Shown here: positions 50,340 to 59,452 of the stretch, piece by piece
Position numbering within the stretch: the stretch's first letter is position 1
Layout: each line of letters begins with the position of its first letter
DNA from: SCTD01 sp036675425
Lineage (GTDB): Bacteria; Actinomycetota; Actinomycetes; Mycobacteriales; SCTD01
Length of the DNA stretch: 64,000 bases
Reading direction: 5' to 3'
Assembly: GCA_036675425.1 (NCBI GenBank)
Contig: JAKFFB010000188.1
Location: 7,943-71,942 of the forward strand
Notes under the pieces: generated by a model
What the model was told of the DNA's origin: nothing
Seen by the model: only the letters and a program-made list of their open reading frames with translations
Databases searched by the model: none
Position numbers and translations under genes: made by a program

Positions 50340-51464
50340 GTGCCGACCCGCCTCGCCGACGTCCTCGAGGTGCTCGAGGAGCTCTACCCCGCGGCGACGG
50401 CGGAGAGCTGGGACGCCGTCGGGCTGGTCTGCGGAGACCCGGACACGCCGGTCCGTCGGGTGCTGCTCGCGGTCGACCCGGTCGAGGCCGTGGTCGACGA
50501 GCTCGTCGCCGGGGGCTTCGACCTGCTGCTCACCCACCACCCGCTCTTCCTGCGCGGCACGACCTCGGTGGCCGCGACGACGGCGAAGGGCCGGGTCGTG
50601 CACCGGCTGCTCGGCGCCGGCGCGGCGCTGCACGTCGCGCACACCAACGCCGACGTCGCCGACCCCGGCGTCTCCGACGCGCTGGCCGAGCTCTTCGACC
50701 TGCGCGACCTGCGGCCGCTGTCACCGGCCCCGGGCGAGGCTCTCGACAAGCTCGTCGTCTACGTCCCCGTCTCCGACACCGGGCGGCTGCTCGACGTGCT
50801 CGCTGACGCGGGCGCCGGGCGGATCGGCGACTACGAGCGCTGTGCCTGGAGCACCACGGGCACCGGCACCTTCCGGCCCCTGCCGGGTGCGGACCCGGCC
50901 GTCGGCTCCGTGGGCGAGGTCGCCGAGGTCGAGGAGTCGCGGCTGGAGGTCGTGCTCCCGCGGGCCCGCCGGTCGCGCGTCCTGCGCGCGATGCTCGACG
51001 CGCATCCGTACGAGGAGCCGGCGTACGACCTGCTCGAGCTGGCGAGCGTCGCCGGCCGTACGGGACTCGGCCGGGTGGGGGAGCTGCCCTCCCCGATCCC
51101 CCTGCGGGAGCTGACCTCTCGGGCGGCGGCGGTGCTGCCCGCGACGGCCTGGGGGGTGCGCGCGGCCGGCGATCCCGAGCAGGTCGTCACGACGCTCGCG
51201 GTGAGCGGCGGGTCCGGCGACTCCCTGCTGGGAACGGCGGCCCGGTCGGGGGCGGACGCCTTCCTCACCGCCGACCTGCGCCACCACCCGGCCAGCGAGG
51301 CACCCGAGGGGCTCGCGCTGCTCGACGCCGCGCACTGGGCGACCGAGTGGCCGTGGCTGGTCGACGCCGCACGGCGGCTCACCGGCGCCACTAACGTGGA
51401 GACGGTCGTGTCGACGCTCGTCACCGACCCCTGGACGCACTCGGCTAGGAGCCCCCTCGCGTGA
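50340..51464 (+). CDS. Nif3-like dinuclear metal centre protein
   Basis: 374-residue NIF3/DUF34 protein. Two-part domain: the metal-site blocks LLLTHHPLFL (HH), ALHVAHTNAD (HTN-D) and, at the other end, LLDAAHWATEWPWL (H...E). The insertion region (about 140-260) corresponds to the PII-like domain of bacterial homologues. Forms hexameric toroids in known members; the substrate is not established. GTG start. Followed by the zinc-ribbon protein with a 4-bp overlap (GTGA); this trio is a known actinobacterial gene order. Confidence 0.93.
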   Translation: MPTRLADVLEVLEELYPAATAESWDAVGLVCGDPDTPVRRVLLAVDPVEAVVDELVAGGFDLLLTHHPLFLRGTTSVAATTAKGRVVHRLLGAGAALHVAHTNADVADPGVSDALAELFDLRDLRPLSPAPGEALDKLVVYVPVSDTGRLLDVLADAGAGRIGDYERCAWSTTGTGTFRPLPGADPAVGSVGEVAEVEESRLEVVLPRARRSRVLRAMLDAHPYEEPAYDLLELASVAGRTGLGRVGELPSPIPLRELTSRAAAVLPATAWGVRAAGDPEQVVTTLAVSGGSGDSLLGTAARSGADAFLTADLRHHPASEAPEGLALLDAAHWATEWPWLVDAARRLTGATNVETVVSTLVTDPWTHSARSPLA

Positions 51465-52204
51465 AGGCAGACCCGTTCGTCCAGCTGCGACTGCTCGACC
51501 TGCAGCACCTCGACTCCGCGATCGACCGGCTCGTGCACAAGCGCCGGACGCTGCCCGAGATCGCCGAGATGGAGCGGCTCGACGGCCTGGTCGACGCGCT
51601 GCGTGACGGCATCGTGCGGGCCGAGACCGAGGTGTCGGACCTCGCCCGCGAGACCGCGCGGTTCGAGAAGGAGATCGAGCAGGTCCGGGCCCGTCGCGAC
51701 CGCGACGAGAGCCGGCTGTCGTCCGGTGCGATCACCGTCGCGAAGCAGCTGCAGGACCTCGAGCACGAGGTCGCGACCCTCAAGCGCCGGCAGGCCGAGC
51801 TCGAGGACGGCGAGCTCGAGGTGATGGAGCGGGCCGAGACGGCGCAGGCCCAGCTCGACGAGCTGACGGCCCAGCGCACCGTCCACCTCGACGCGCGCGC
51901 CGACGCCGAGAAGGCCCGTGACGCGGCGTTCGTGGAGATCGACGCCGAGCTGGAGCGCTCCCGGTCGGAGCGCTCGGCGGTCGCCGGTGAGATCCCCGCC
52001 GACCTGCTCGCGCTCTACGAGAAGATCCGCGCCGCCGAGGGCGGGGTCGGTGCCGGCGAGATCAGCCGCGGTCGCTGCGGCGGCTGCCGGCTCGACCTGA
52101 TGAACAACGAGAAGAGCACGATCCGCGCCGCCGCCCCCGACGAGGTGCTCCGGCACGAGGAGTGCGGCCGGATCATGATCCGCACAGCTGAGTCAGGGAT
52201 CTGA
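51461..52204 (+). CDS. Coiled-coil zinc-ribbon protein (CT398-like)
   Basis: 247 residues: residues about 10-190 are one long coiled coil (LRLLDLQHLDSAIDRLVHKR, ELEDGELEVMERAETAQAQ). The C-terminus is a zinc ribbon with CGGCRLDL and HEECGRIM (GRCGGC and EECG knuckles). The family pairs with Nif3 and RNase H/phosphatase genes; nucleic acid binding has been suggested. GTG start inside the nif3 stop; its own TGA overlaps the ATG of the next gene by one base. Confidence 0.91.
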   Translation: MKADPFVQLRLLDLQHLDSAIDRLVHKRRTLPEIAEMERLDGLVDALRDGIVRAETEVSDLARETARFEKEIEQVRARRDRDESRLSSGAITVAKQLQDLEHEVATLKRRQAELEDGELEVMERAETAQAQLDELTAQRTVHLDARADAEKARDAAFVEIDAELERSRSERSAVAGEIPADLLALYEKIRAAEGGVGAGEISRGRCGGCRLDLMNNEKSTIRAAAPDEVLRHEECGRIMIRTAESGI

Positions 52205-53364
52205 TGAGCCGTCGGCTCGTCGTCGAGGCCGACGGGGGGTCGCGCGGCAACCCTGGACCCGCCGGCTACGGGGCGGTCGTCCGCGACGCGGTGACCGGCG
52301 AGGTGCTGGCCGAGCGCGCGGCGGGGATCGGCACCGCGACCAACAACGTCGCGGAGTACGGCGGCCTCATCGCCGGCCTCACCGCCGCCCTCGAGCTGGA
52401 CCCGGCCGAGGTGGAGGTCCGGATGGACTCCAAGCTCGTCGTCGAGCAGATGAGCGGGCGGTGGCAGGTCAAGCACCCCTCGATGAAGCCGCTGGCCCGG
52501 GAGGCGGCGTCGCTGGTCGCCCGGCTGCCGCGCGTGCGCTTCTCGTGGATCCCGCGCGCGCAGAACGGCCACGCCGACCGGCTCGCCAACGAGGCGATGG
52601 ACGCCGCGGCTCGTGGCGACGTCTGGCGCACCGGCGGTGACAGCGGCCCGGCCGACGCCGCCGACGCCTGGCTCGCCGAGCACGAGCCGACCGCCTCCCT
52701 CGGGGCCGAGCCCGCGAAGCCTCACCTCTCGGGCTGGAACGACCCTTCCTCGCCGCCGACCACGACCCTGCTGCTGCGCCACGGGCAGACCGAGATGTCG
52801 ATCGACAAGCGCTTCTCGGGCGCCTCCGACCCGCCGCTGACCGAGGTCGGGCTGGCGCAGGCCGCGGCAGCCGCGGCGCGGCTGGCCCGGTGCGAGGCGG
52901 TCGCGGTCGTGAGCAGCCCCCTGCTCCGCACCCGCGAGACCGCCCGGCTGGTGGCCGACGCGCTCGGTCTCGAGGTGTCGATCGAGGAGGGGCTGCGCGA
53001 GACCGACTTCGGCGACTGGGAGGGCTACACGTTCTCCGAGGTGCGCAAGAAGTGGCCCCGCGAGCTCGACGCCTGGCTCGGCTCGACCGCGGTGGCGCCG
53101 CCGTTCGGGGAGAGCTTCGACGCGACCGCCACGCGCGTCCGGCAGGCTCGCGACCGGATCCTCTCGTCGTACCCCGGCCAGACCGTCGTCGTCGTCAGCC
53201 ACGTCACGCCGATCAAGACGCTGCTGCGCTTCGCGCTCGACGCGCCGCCGTCAGCGCTCTACCGGCTGCACCTGGACCTGACCAGCCTGTCCCAGGTGCT
53301 GTGGCACGCCGACGGCTCGGCCGTGGTGCGGTCCATGAACGACACCGGCCACCTGGCCGACTGA
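52204..53364 (+). CDS. Bifunctional RNase H/acid phosphatase
   Basis: 386 residues in two domains. The N-terminal RNase H domain (1-140) has the catalytic acids in VVEADGGSRGNPGPAGYGAV (D), NNVAEYGGLI (E) and VEVRMDSKLVVEQM (D). The C-terminal histidine phosphatase domain (about 180-386) has TTLLLRHGQTEMS (RHG), LRETDFGDWEGYTF and VVVVSHVTPIKTL (second His). The fusion is the actinobacterial form (mycobacterial RNase H/CobC). It cuts RNA in hybrids and removes phosphate from small molecules, possibly in cobalamin assembly. Confidence 0.94.
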   Translation: MSRRLVVEADGGSRGNPGPAGYGAVVRDAVTGEVLAERAAGIGTATNNVAEYGGLIAGLTAALELDPAEVEVRMDSKLVVEQMSGRWQVKHPSMKPLAREAASLVARLPRVRFSWIPRAQNGHADRLANEAMDAAARGDVWRTGGDSGPADAADAWLAEHEPTASLGAEPAKPHLSGWNDPSSPPTTTLLLRHGQTEMSIDKRFSGASDPPLTEVGLAQAAAAAARLARCEAVAVVSSPLLRTRETARLVADALGLEVSIEEGLRETDFGDWEGYTFSEVRKKWPRELDAWLGSTAVAPPFGESFDATATRVRQARDRILSSYPGQTVVVVSHVTPIKTLLRFALDAPPSALYRLHLDLTSLSQVLWHADGSAVVRSMNDTGHLAD

Positions 53365-53398
53365 CCCACGTACGCCCTGACCGTCACGCCACTTCCCG

Positions 53399-53461
53399 TG
53401 ATCCACGTGAGGTCGTGGGTGGATCCGCGCACGGAATCCACCCACAACCTCACGTGGATCA
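53399..53461. terminator. 26-bp hairpin (one mismatch) between convergent genes
   Basis: Arms 53399-53424 and 53436-53461 pair over 26 bp with one C-A mismatch and an 11-nt loop. It lies between the RNase H/phosphatase stop (53364) and the stop of the BNR-repeat gene (53487), so it can act on both. Sequence unlike the three-copy family and the 42.4-kb hairpin. Confidence 0.78.
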
Positions 53462-53486
53462 GCGCGAGGGGACGTACGACGAGGCG

Positions 53487-56372
53487 TCAGGCGGCGCGGC
53501 GCCTCGTGAACCAGGCGGCGCCGAGCAGCAGGACGCCGACGACGGCCAGCGGCGCGGCTCCTGTGGCGGGCAGGCTGCCACCGGACGGGCGGGCCGGCGC
53601 GACGACCGGCGGCCGGGCGGCCCGGGCGGCGAACTCGAAGACCCACACCCCGCGGCCGTGGGTCGCGGCGACCATCTTCTTGCCGGTCGGGTCGAGGTTG
53701 ATGTCGAACGTCGACACGTTCGGCAGCCCGGTGCCCAGGCGCGACCACGAGCCGCCCTTGACGCTCGAGGTGAAGACACCCACGTCGGTGCCGACGATGA
53801 GCTGGTCGTCGCGCAGCACGATCGCGTCGGCAGGGACGTCCGGGAGCCGCTGCGCCCCGGTCCCGGAGAGGTTGGTGAAGGTCGCGCCGGCGTCCTTGCT
53901 GACGAAGACGTGGCCCTCGCCGACACCCGGCGCGTTGTCGGCCGGCTTGAACCAGCGACGGCCGTAGCCGCCGACGGTCACGTAGACGGTCTGCGGGTTC
54001 TTGGCGTCGATCTCGATGTCGGTGATGTAGCGGTTGGGCAGGCCCTTGGCCGGCATGATGCGCCAGCACTCGTCCGTGCCGGGGCTCGGCTCGCAGCCGG
54101 CCTGCACGTTGGTGGCGATGCCGTTCTGGAACGACGCCGGGTCGTTGCCGCCCTGCGTGATGATGTCGCAGACGCCGCAGAACCCGGCGTAGATCGCCGG
54201 TCCCTGGATGTCGAGCGCGGAGGTCTGGTTGACCAGCCCGGTGCGCTCGTTCATGCCGAGGTCGAAGGAGACCGTGAACCCGCTGCCGCTTGCGCCGTCG
54301 GTCTTCTCGGCCACCTGCCGGCCGCCGACGACCAGGTGCTGGGAGTCCGTCGGGTCCATCTCGAACGGCGTGTAGAAGAGCGGGTTCGTGACGCGGGTGC
54401 TCTCCGTGGTGAAGGTGCGCCCCCCGTCGGTGCTGCTGCGCACGGCGCCGTTCTGGGTCTCGGCGAAGACGATGCTGCTGTCCTCGGGGTCGACCGCGAC
54501 GTCGACGCCGTCGCCGCCGAGCACCATCTGCGCGGTGCGCGAGCCGGGCTCGACCTTCAGCGTGCCGTTGTCCTGCTGGCCGGCGTAGATGGTTCCGTCG
54601 CCGCTCATCACCGCGTAGAGCGGCTGGGTCGTGGTGTAGCCGTCGTTGAGGAACTCCCACGACTGGTTGTCGTAGCCGCCGGTCGGGTTCGCCGGATCGC
54701 CGATGGCGTCGGCGTTCTGGCCGAAGACGCCGCCGTCACCGCTGACGTAGAGGCGCGTGCCGTCCGCCGTCGGGGCGAAAGCCGCCGCGTGCTGGTCGGC
54801 GTGCGTCGTCTTGCCCTCGAAGGTCGGGACCTCCTCGCAGTTGATGCCGACGGGCACGCAGCTGTTCCAGTAGCGGCCGATCGTCTTGAAGGCCGCCGGA
54901 CCCGGGAGGTAGGGGTTGCCGACGGTCGAGTAGATCTCCTCCAGGCCGATGATGACGCGGTTGGCGTCGGTCGGGTCGACCTCGACGTACTGGTCGTACC
55001 AGGCCTGGACACCGGGTCCCGACCCGAGCGCGAGCAGCGGCGCGATGACCGTGCCCGGCGCCGCGGCGAACTGCGCGGGTGTCGCCTTGAGCGTCCAGGT
55101 GACGCCGTTGTCGGCGCTCGCGTAGACGCCGGCGAGGACGGTCGGCTTGGCGGGCAGCGGCCCGACGCCGAGGAAGGTCTCGCCGCTGAAGAGGCCGGCG
55201 TCCTGCACGACCGCCCACATGACGTCGGGGTCCTGCCCCTCACCCGTGGCGTACGCGAGGCTGGTCCGGCCGATCGGGTCGTCCGAGAGGCCGGGCGCCA
55301 GCGGGGCCTGCCTGAGGTTGGTGTCGAGCCGCTTCCACGTGCCGGGCCTGCCGCCCTCGGTGGAGCGGTAGAGGCCGTTGCCGACGCTGTCGGGGGTGCC
55401 GTCGGCGCCGGGGGTCTTGCCGCGACGCCAGCCGACGGCCGCGGTCACCGTGTTGGGGTCGTCGGGCTTCACCCGGACGTCGGTGACGTAGTTGCCGAAG
55501 CGCGTCTTGGTGTACGGCGCGGTGCCGTCCTCGTTGGTCGGCAGCAGCGCGTTGCTGTAGCTGTCGCCGCCGTCGGTGCTGGTGAACAACCCGGCGTTCG
55601 ACGCGACGAAGACGCTGTCCTTGGTGGCACCGGGGGCGCGGGTCACCGCGACGTGGAAGACGGTGCTGGCCTCGTCGAGGTTCTTCGCGACGCGCTCCCA
55701 GGTGCGGCCGTCGTCCTTGGTGCGGTAGACGCCGGTGCCGGCCAGGCCGTCGCCGTTGGTGTTGGCCTCACCGGTGCCGGCGTAGACCCAGCCGGTGGTG
55801 GGGGAGATGGCGATGGCGCCGATCGCCATCGACAGCTGCTTGTCGAAGGTCGGGGTCCAGGTCTTGCCGGCGTCGGTGCTGCGCCAGACGCCGCCACCCG
55901 CCGCGCCGGCCCAGACGGTCGAGCCGTCGGCGTCACGCGGGTCGGTCGCCAGGCTGATGGTGCGGCCGCCGAGGTTGAGCCAGCCGAGGCTGGCCACGCC
56001 GTACTGCGGGTCGTCCGCGCGGAACTCGTCGTGCGCCGGCTTCCAGGTCCCGGTCAGCGACCCCGTCGCGGTGGGGAGGGCGGCCGCCTGCCTGCCCGCG
56101 GCGAGCCGGGCCGAGACGCCCCGCCCGGCCGGAGCGGCGTGGATCGCCGAGAGCTGGCTGTCGATGAGCATCTTGTCGACGCTGTTCTCGACCTTGGGGA
56201 CGACGCTGCCGTCCTTGCCGGCGAGCAGCTCGCGCAGGTCGGGCTCGACGGCCCGGACGGGCGCGGCGGACGTCGCGCCGGCGGCCATGCCGGTGAGGCC
56301 GGCGCTCCCGGCGAGGGCGGCCAGGCCGGCGACGGCGAGCAGGCGGGAGGTGCGGCTGGTCGAGCGGGTCAC
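53487..56372 (-). CDS. Cell-wall-anchored BNR/sortilin-type beta-propeller protein
   Basis: 961 residues. Signal peptide-like N-terminus (RLLAVAGLAALAGSAGLTGMA), then at least six Asp-box (S-x-D-x-G-x-T-W) repeats spread through 700 residues: STDAGKTWTP, KDDGRTWERV, STDGGDSYSN, SADNGVTWTL, STDGGRTFTT and SKDAGATFTN, as in sialidase/sortilin-like propellers. The C-terminus is a sortase signal: LPATG, a hydrophobic helix (AAPLAVVGVLLLGAAWF) and TRRRAA. Displayed on the wall as a ligand-binding or glycan-related protein; no sialidase catalytic residues can be assigned. GTG start. Confidence 0.9.
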   Translation of the reverse strand: MTRSTSRTSRLLAVAGLAALAGSAGLTGMAAGATSAAPVRAVEPDLRELLAGKDGSVVPKVENSVDKMLIDSQLSAIHAAPAGRGVSARLAAGRQAAALPTATGSLTGTWKPAHDEFRADDPQYGVASLGWLNLGGRTISLATDPRDADGSTVWAGAAGGGVWRSTDAGKTWTPTFDKQLSMAIGAIAISPTTGWVYAGTGEANTNGDGLAGTGVYRTKDDGRTWERVAKNLDEASTVFHVAVTRAPGATKDSVFVASNAGLFTSTDGGDSYSNALLPTNEDGTAPYTKTRFGNYVTDVRVKPDDPNTVTAAVGWRRGKTPGADGTPDSVGNGLYRSTEGGRPGTWKRLDTNLRQAPLAPGLSDDPIGRTSLAYATGEGQDPDVMWAVVQDAGLFSGETFLGVGPLPAKPTVLAGVYASADNGVTWTLKATPAQFAAAPGTVIAPLLALGSGPGVQAWYDQYVEVDPTDANRVIIGLEEIYSTVGNPYLPGPAAFKTIGRYWNSCVPVGINCEEVPTFEGKTTHADQHAAAFAPTADGTRLYVSGDGGVFGQNADAIGDPANPTGGYDNQSWEFLNDGYTTTQPLYAVMSGDGTIYAGQQDNGTLKVEPGSRTAQMVLGGDGVDVAVDPEDSSIVFAETQNGAVRSSTDGGRTFTTESTRVTNPLFYTPFEMDPTDSQHLVVGGRQVAEKTDGASGSGFTVSFDLGMNERTGLVNQTSALDIQGPAIYAGFCGVCDIITQGGNDPASFQNGIATNVQAGCEPSPGTDECWRIMPAKGLPNRYITDIEIDAKNPQTVYVTVGGYGRRWFKPADNAPGVGEGHVFVSKDAGATFTNLSGTGAQRLPDVPADAIVLRDDQLIVGTDVGVFTSSVKGGSWSRLGTGLPNVSTFDINLDPTGKKMVAATHGRGVWVFEFAARAARPPVVAPARPSGGSLPATGAAPLAVVGVLLLGAAWFTRRRAA

Positions 56373-56537
56373 GGGGTGCTCCGGAGCGAAGAAGGAGTGC
56401 AGCTACTGAGGCTTCGCCGCGCGGAGTGCGGAACCTGCCGACGGCAGGGTGACACGCGTCTCCCCTCCGCCGCCGCTCGACGCCCCAGCGATCATCGGGA
56501 CGGGCTGCGCTGGACGGCCACCGACCTCACCCTGCTC

Positions 56538-56933
56538 ATGGGCGGCGAGGAGGTGACCGGCAAGGGCGCCGACGCCGACAGCGGCATGTTCGCGCGGGTG
56601 CCGGGGGAGCCGGCCGGTCTGTTCATCGTCGTCGTCGCCGCCGCGACCGACGTCACCGTGGAGGGCCGCGACGACGTCGACGGCCGGCCTACCACCCACC
56701 TGCGCGGCTCGGCGCAGCCGCGGGCCGCGGTCGAGGCCGGTCTCGGCACCCAGGCGCAGCTGTCCATCGCCCGGCTGGACGACCTGCCGGTCGAGGTCTG
56801 GGTCGACGACGAGGGCCGTCCGGCGCGCATCCGCTGCGCGGTCGAGGTGCCGTCGCTGCAGGGACGTACGCGCACCATGGTCACGACGTACGACTACCGC
56901 GGCTGGGGCGAGCCGGTCGACCTGACGCCGTAG
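56538..56933 (+). pseudogene. Fragment of an LppX/LolA-like lipoprotein gene (N-terminus missing)
   Basis: 131 codons from the ATG at 56538. The sequence reads as the C-terminal two thirds of a LppX/LprG-like lipoprotein: VTVEGRDDVDGRPTTHLRGS, DDLPVEVWVDDEGRPARIRC and a final strand TMVTTYDYRGWGEPVDLTP. The expected signal peptide, lipobox Cys and first strands are absent, and the region before it has no start codon in frame. It lies between the BNR protein promoter and a small zinc protein gene; it could be a decayed copy or a real short protein. Confidence 0.5.
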
Positions 56934-56934
56934 C

Positions 56935-57102
56935 TCAGCCGACGTGCACGTCGGCGAAGCAGCCGGCGCAGAGCCCCTCGGTCGTGCCGATCAGCCGGTA
57001 GAGCTCGGCTTCCGTCGCGCAGCGGTGGCACTGCGTCGTCGCGGCCCGGTGGCGCGCGAGGGCTGCGTCGGTGAGGTCGATGACCAGGCGCTGCTCGTCC
57101 AT
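56935..57102 (-). CDS. Small double-CxxC protein
   Basis: 55 residues from the ATG at 57102. Helical start MDEQRLVIDLTDAALARHRA, then CHRC (CxxC) and CAGC (CxxC) separated by 21 residues (ATEAELYRLIGTTEGL), giving a possible four-Cys zinc site. Ends DVHVG. No family is recognised. It is short enough to be missed by gene callers, but the codon bias is clearly coding and the gene fits exactly between two neighbours, ending one base after the lipoprotein fragment on the other strand. Confidence 0.72.
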   Translation of the reverse strand: MDEQRLVIDLTDAALARHRAATTQCHRCATEAELYRLIGTTEGLCAGCFADVHVG

Positions 57103-57223
57103 GAGGTCAGCATCCGCCCGCGGCGTCGTGGGCGGCAGCCGCCGAGCGGACGCTGCTGCGATCCCGGCCCTTCCGCCGCGTGCGCCGGCGGGTGGTCACA
57201 TCGGGCTACGCTCATCAGTGGGG

Positions 57224-57607
<384 letters not shown>

Positions 57608-57611
57608 TCCC

Positions 57612-57647
57612 CTCACCACCTGCGAAGTCGCAGGTGGTGAGCTGTTT
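57612..57647 (+). terminator. rnpB terminator
   Basis: A 14-bp stem, CTCACCACCTGCGA (57612-57625) with TCGCAGGTGGTGAG (57628-57641), followed by CTGTTT. It lies 4 bp after the P1 3' strand and is the only terminator in the window with a recognisable T tract. Confidence 0.85.
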
Positions 57648-57783
57648 CCGCAGGTCAGCGGCATGATCACGAGTTGTCGATCTTGACGCTTGATGTCGGC
57701 TGGTACCGCTCAGTGTCGCTGAGTTGGTGACATTCTGGTGACACTGGAGCCTTCACGCAAGCGGGTCGTCGCGCCGCCGCTGA

Positions 57784-59019
57784 ATGGGCGACGAGCTCAC
57801 GGCTCATGGCGAGATGGACCACCTCGTGAGCCCAGCGGCGATACGGTCGGGCGTGACCTCCAGCGACCCCTTGCAGGCTCCCTTCACCCGCGTCGGGCCC
57901 GGCCAGTCCATGCGCCTCGCCTACCAGGTCATGGGGAAGAACGGCCCGATCCCGAACCCGAGTGGCATCCGGTTCATCCCGGTCGAAGGCATGAGCACGG
58001 ACATCGCGCGACCGCCTGCCGGGGGCTTGCCGGGATCGCTCCCAGATGCCTCCGCGCTCATGGGACTGGCGCAATTGGCGAACCTCGGGGTCGGTGTTGC
58101 GAATCTCGGGGTCAGTGCCGCGATTCTGGTCGAGGTCCGGAAGCAGAGCCGGATGCTGCGCGAGTTGCAGGCTGGCATGACCGAGTTTCGGACCGGCGTG
58201 GAGCAGCTCTTGGAGATGACCGAGCGCATCGACATCAACGTCGCCGAGGTGCAGCTGCGCGAGACGCTCCGCCATGCGATGAAGTCCGCGATCCGAGAGG
58301 GCGAGGCGGACCTCGTCCTGCTGACGGACCTGCTGGCAAAGGCGCTGAATCGCTTCGTGCAGTCACTTGGAGGCCAGCTGAATCCGGGCGCCCGACGTGA
58401 CCTCGTGCTGTCCTCGGACGTTCGAGAGATGGCCGAGGCGTGCATGAACCTGCTCTACGCGGGCCGCGTGACGGCGCTGGAAGCCCACAACCAGTCGTGT
58501 GGCGGCAGTGCTGTCGGTGTGGTCCGGGACGACACCGTCCAGTTGCACATGCAGCGGCTGGCCGAGACCGCCGCGCTTCTAGGAACTACGGGTACCGGCG
58601 TGAACCGCATGGCGAACGAGGTTGGCGACAGCCTGCGCAGCAACAAGCGATTCCTTGGACGCAGCGGGGATGTTCGCGGGCAGATCCGCAAGCTGCTGAA
58701 GCACCTCGACAAGGATCTGGAGGCGCTGATGCCGGTGGCGCCGGCTCGAGTCCTGCTGAAGGAGTTGGAGGACCAGCAGGTGTTCGCGCAGGCGCGTGAG
58801 GCCGGCGCTGACGCCCTGGCCGGGATGGCCCAGGACTACCTCGTCGCGTGGCTGGCGCATACGGACGCCGGGCTTCTGTGGCGGCTGCGTCACGAGCTCG
58901 ACCTGCAGCAGGACAGCGCGTACTGGGCGCCTCTGAGTGACTGGCTCACGCCGCTCACCGGAAGTAACAGCGACGGGATGCTCGGCGCCGAGCGCAGCCT
59001 GTACGCGGTCGCGGCGTAA
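57784..59019 (+). CDS. Unrecognised protein with central membrane/hydrophobic segment
   Basis: 411 residues from the ATG at 57784 (later ATG/GTG starts are possible). No family is recognised. Residues about 90-115 are hydrophobic and Gly/Ala-rich (ALMGLAQLANLGVGVANLGV), followed by a coiled-coil type stretch (EVRKQSRMLRELQAGMTEFR) and a long helical region rich in Leu/Glu/Arg (ALNRFVQSLGGQLNPGARRD). The layout resembles effector or sensor proteins of defence operons with a membrane-linked helix, but no catalytic motif is seen. Codon use has more A/T-ending codons than its neighbours to the left. The next gene starts at the base after its stop. Confidence 0.75.
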   Translation: MGDELTAHGEMDHLVSPAAIRSGVTSSDPLQAPFTRVGPGQSMRLAYQVMGKNGPIPNPSGIRFIPVEGMSTDIARPPAGGLPGSLPDASALMGLAQLANLGVGVANLGVSAAILVEVRKQSRMLRELQAGMTEFRTGVEQLLEMTERIDINVAEVQLRETLRHAMKSAIREGEADLVLLTDLLAKALNRFVQSLGGQLNPGARRDLVLSSDVREMAEACMNLLYAGRVTALEAHNQSCGGSAVGVVRDDTVQLHMQRLAETAALLGTTGTGVNRMANEVGDSLRSNKRFLGRSGDVRGQIRKLLKHLDKDLEALMPVAPARVLLKELEDQQVFAQAREAGADALAGMAQDYLVAWLAHTDAGLLWRLRHELDLQQDSAYWAPLSDWLTPLTGSNSDGMLGAERSLYAVAA

Positions 59020-59445
59020 GTGAGGCGCCCAGTCGAGGGCCGGCCCGACGCCAACGGGTGGCGGGTGCCGCCAGGGGGTGGGTCCGACGGCCCCGTGATC
59101 GCGGCGTGGCGCCACGCGGCGGGATACGCCTTCCCGATGGAGGCGTCCGACCTGCTCGGTTACCTGCGAGCGTTCACGCCAGAGGCCATCAAGTGGGTCG
59201 TGCGCCAGCCGGCCGTCGTCGAACGCTCGGGTCGAGCTGCGGTCGAGCAGGCGTTCCAGGAGTTGGTGCGTCAGGCGAACGCGGCGACGGCTGATGCAGC
59301 CGAGAACGCCCGCGTGCAGGAGCGTCGGCGTCGTGAGGCGCAAGACGCCGAAGACGCAGGTCGCTCAGCCAGCCGTTCGCACAAGGCGTCCGACTGGAGG
59401 CTGGGACGCGGTCCTGGATCTTTCGGTGGCACCAGGACGTCTTGA
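59020..59445 (+). CDS. Unrecognised protein, partner of the preceding gene
   Basis: 141 residues; GTG starts immediately after the TAA of the 411-residue gene (0-bp gap), so the two are certainly one unit. Beginning PVEGRPDANGWRVPPGGGSDG, then FPMEASDLLGYLRAFTPEAI and a long Ala/Glu/Arg helix (VVERSGRAAVEQAFQELVRQ). The C-terminal 35 residues are charged and Ser/Arg-rich. No family is recognised. Confidence 0.7.
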   Translation: MRRPVEGRPDANGWRVPPGGGSDGPVIAAWRHAAGYAFPMEASDLLGYLRAFTPEAIKWVVRQPAVVERSGRAAVEQAFQELVRQANAATADAAENARVQERRRREAQDAEDAGRSASRSHKASDWRLGRGPGSFGGTRTS

Positions 59446-59452
59446 CCCTCGC

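Noticed and set aside
52890..56537. Very long plus-strand frame from the RNase H gene through the BNR gene
   Set aside because: Antisense to a clear BNR protein; only its last part, from 56538, resembles a protein.
57648..57783. Attachment site repeat of the rnpB end
   Set aside because: I looked for a copy of the rnpB 3' end within the island and found none inside the window; a far end may lie beyond 64 kb.
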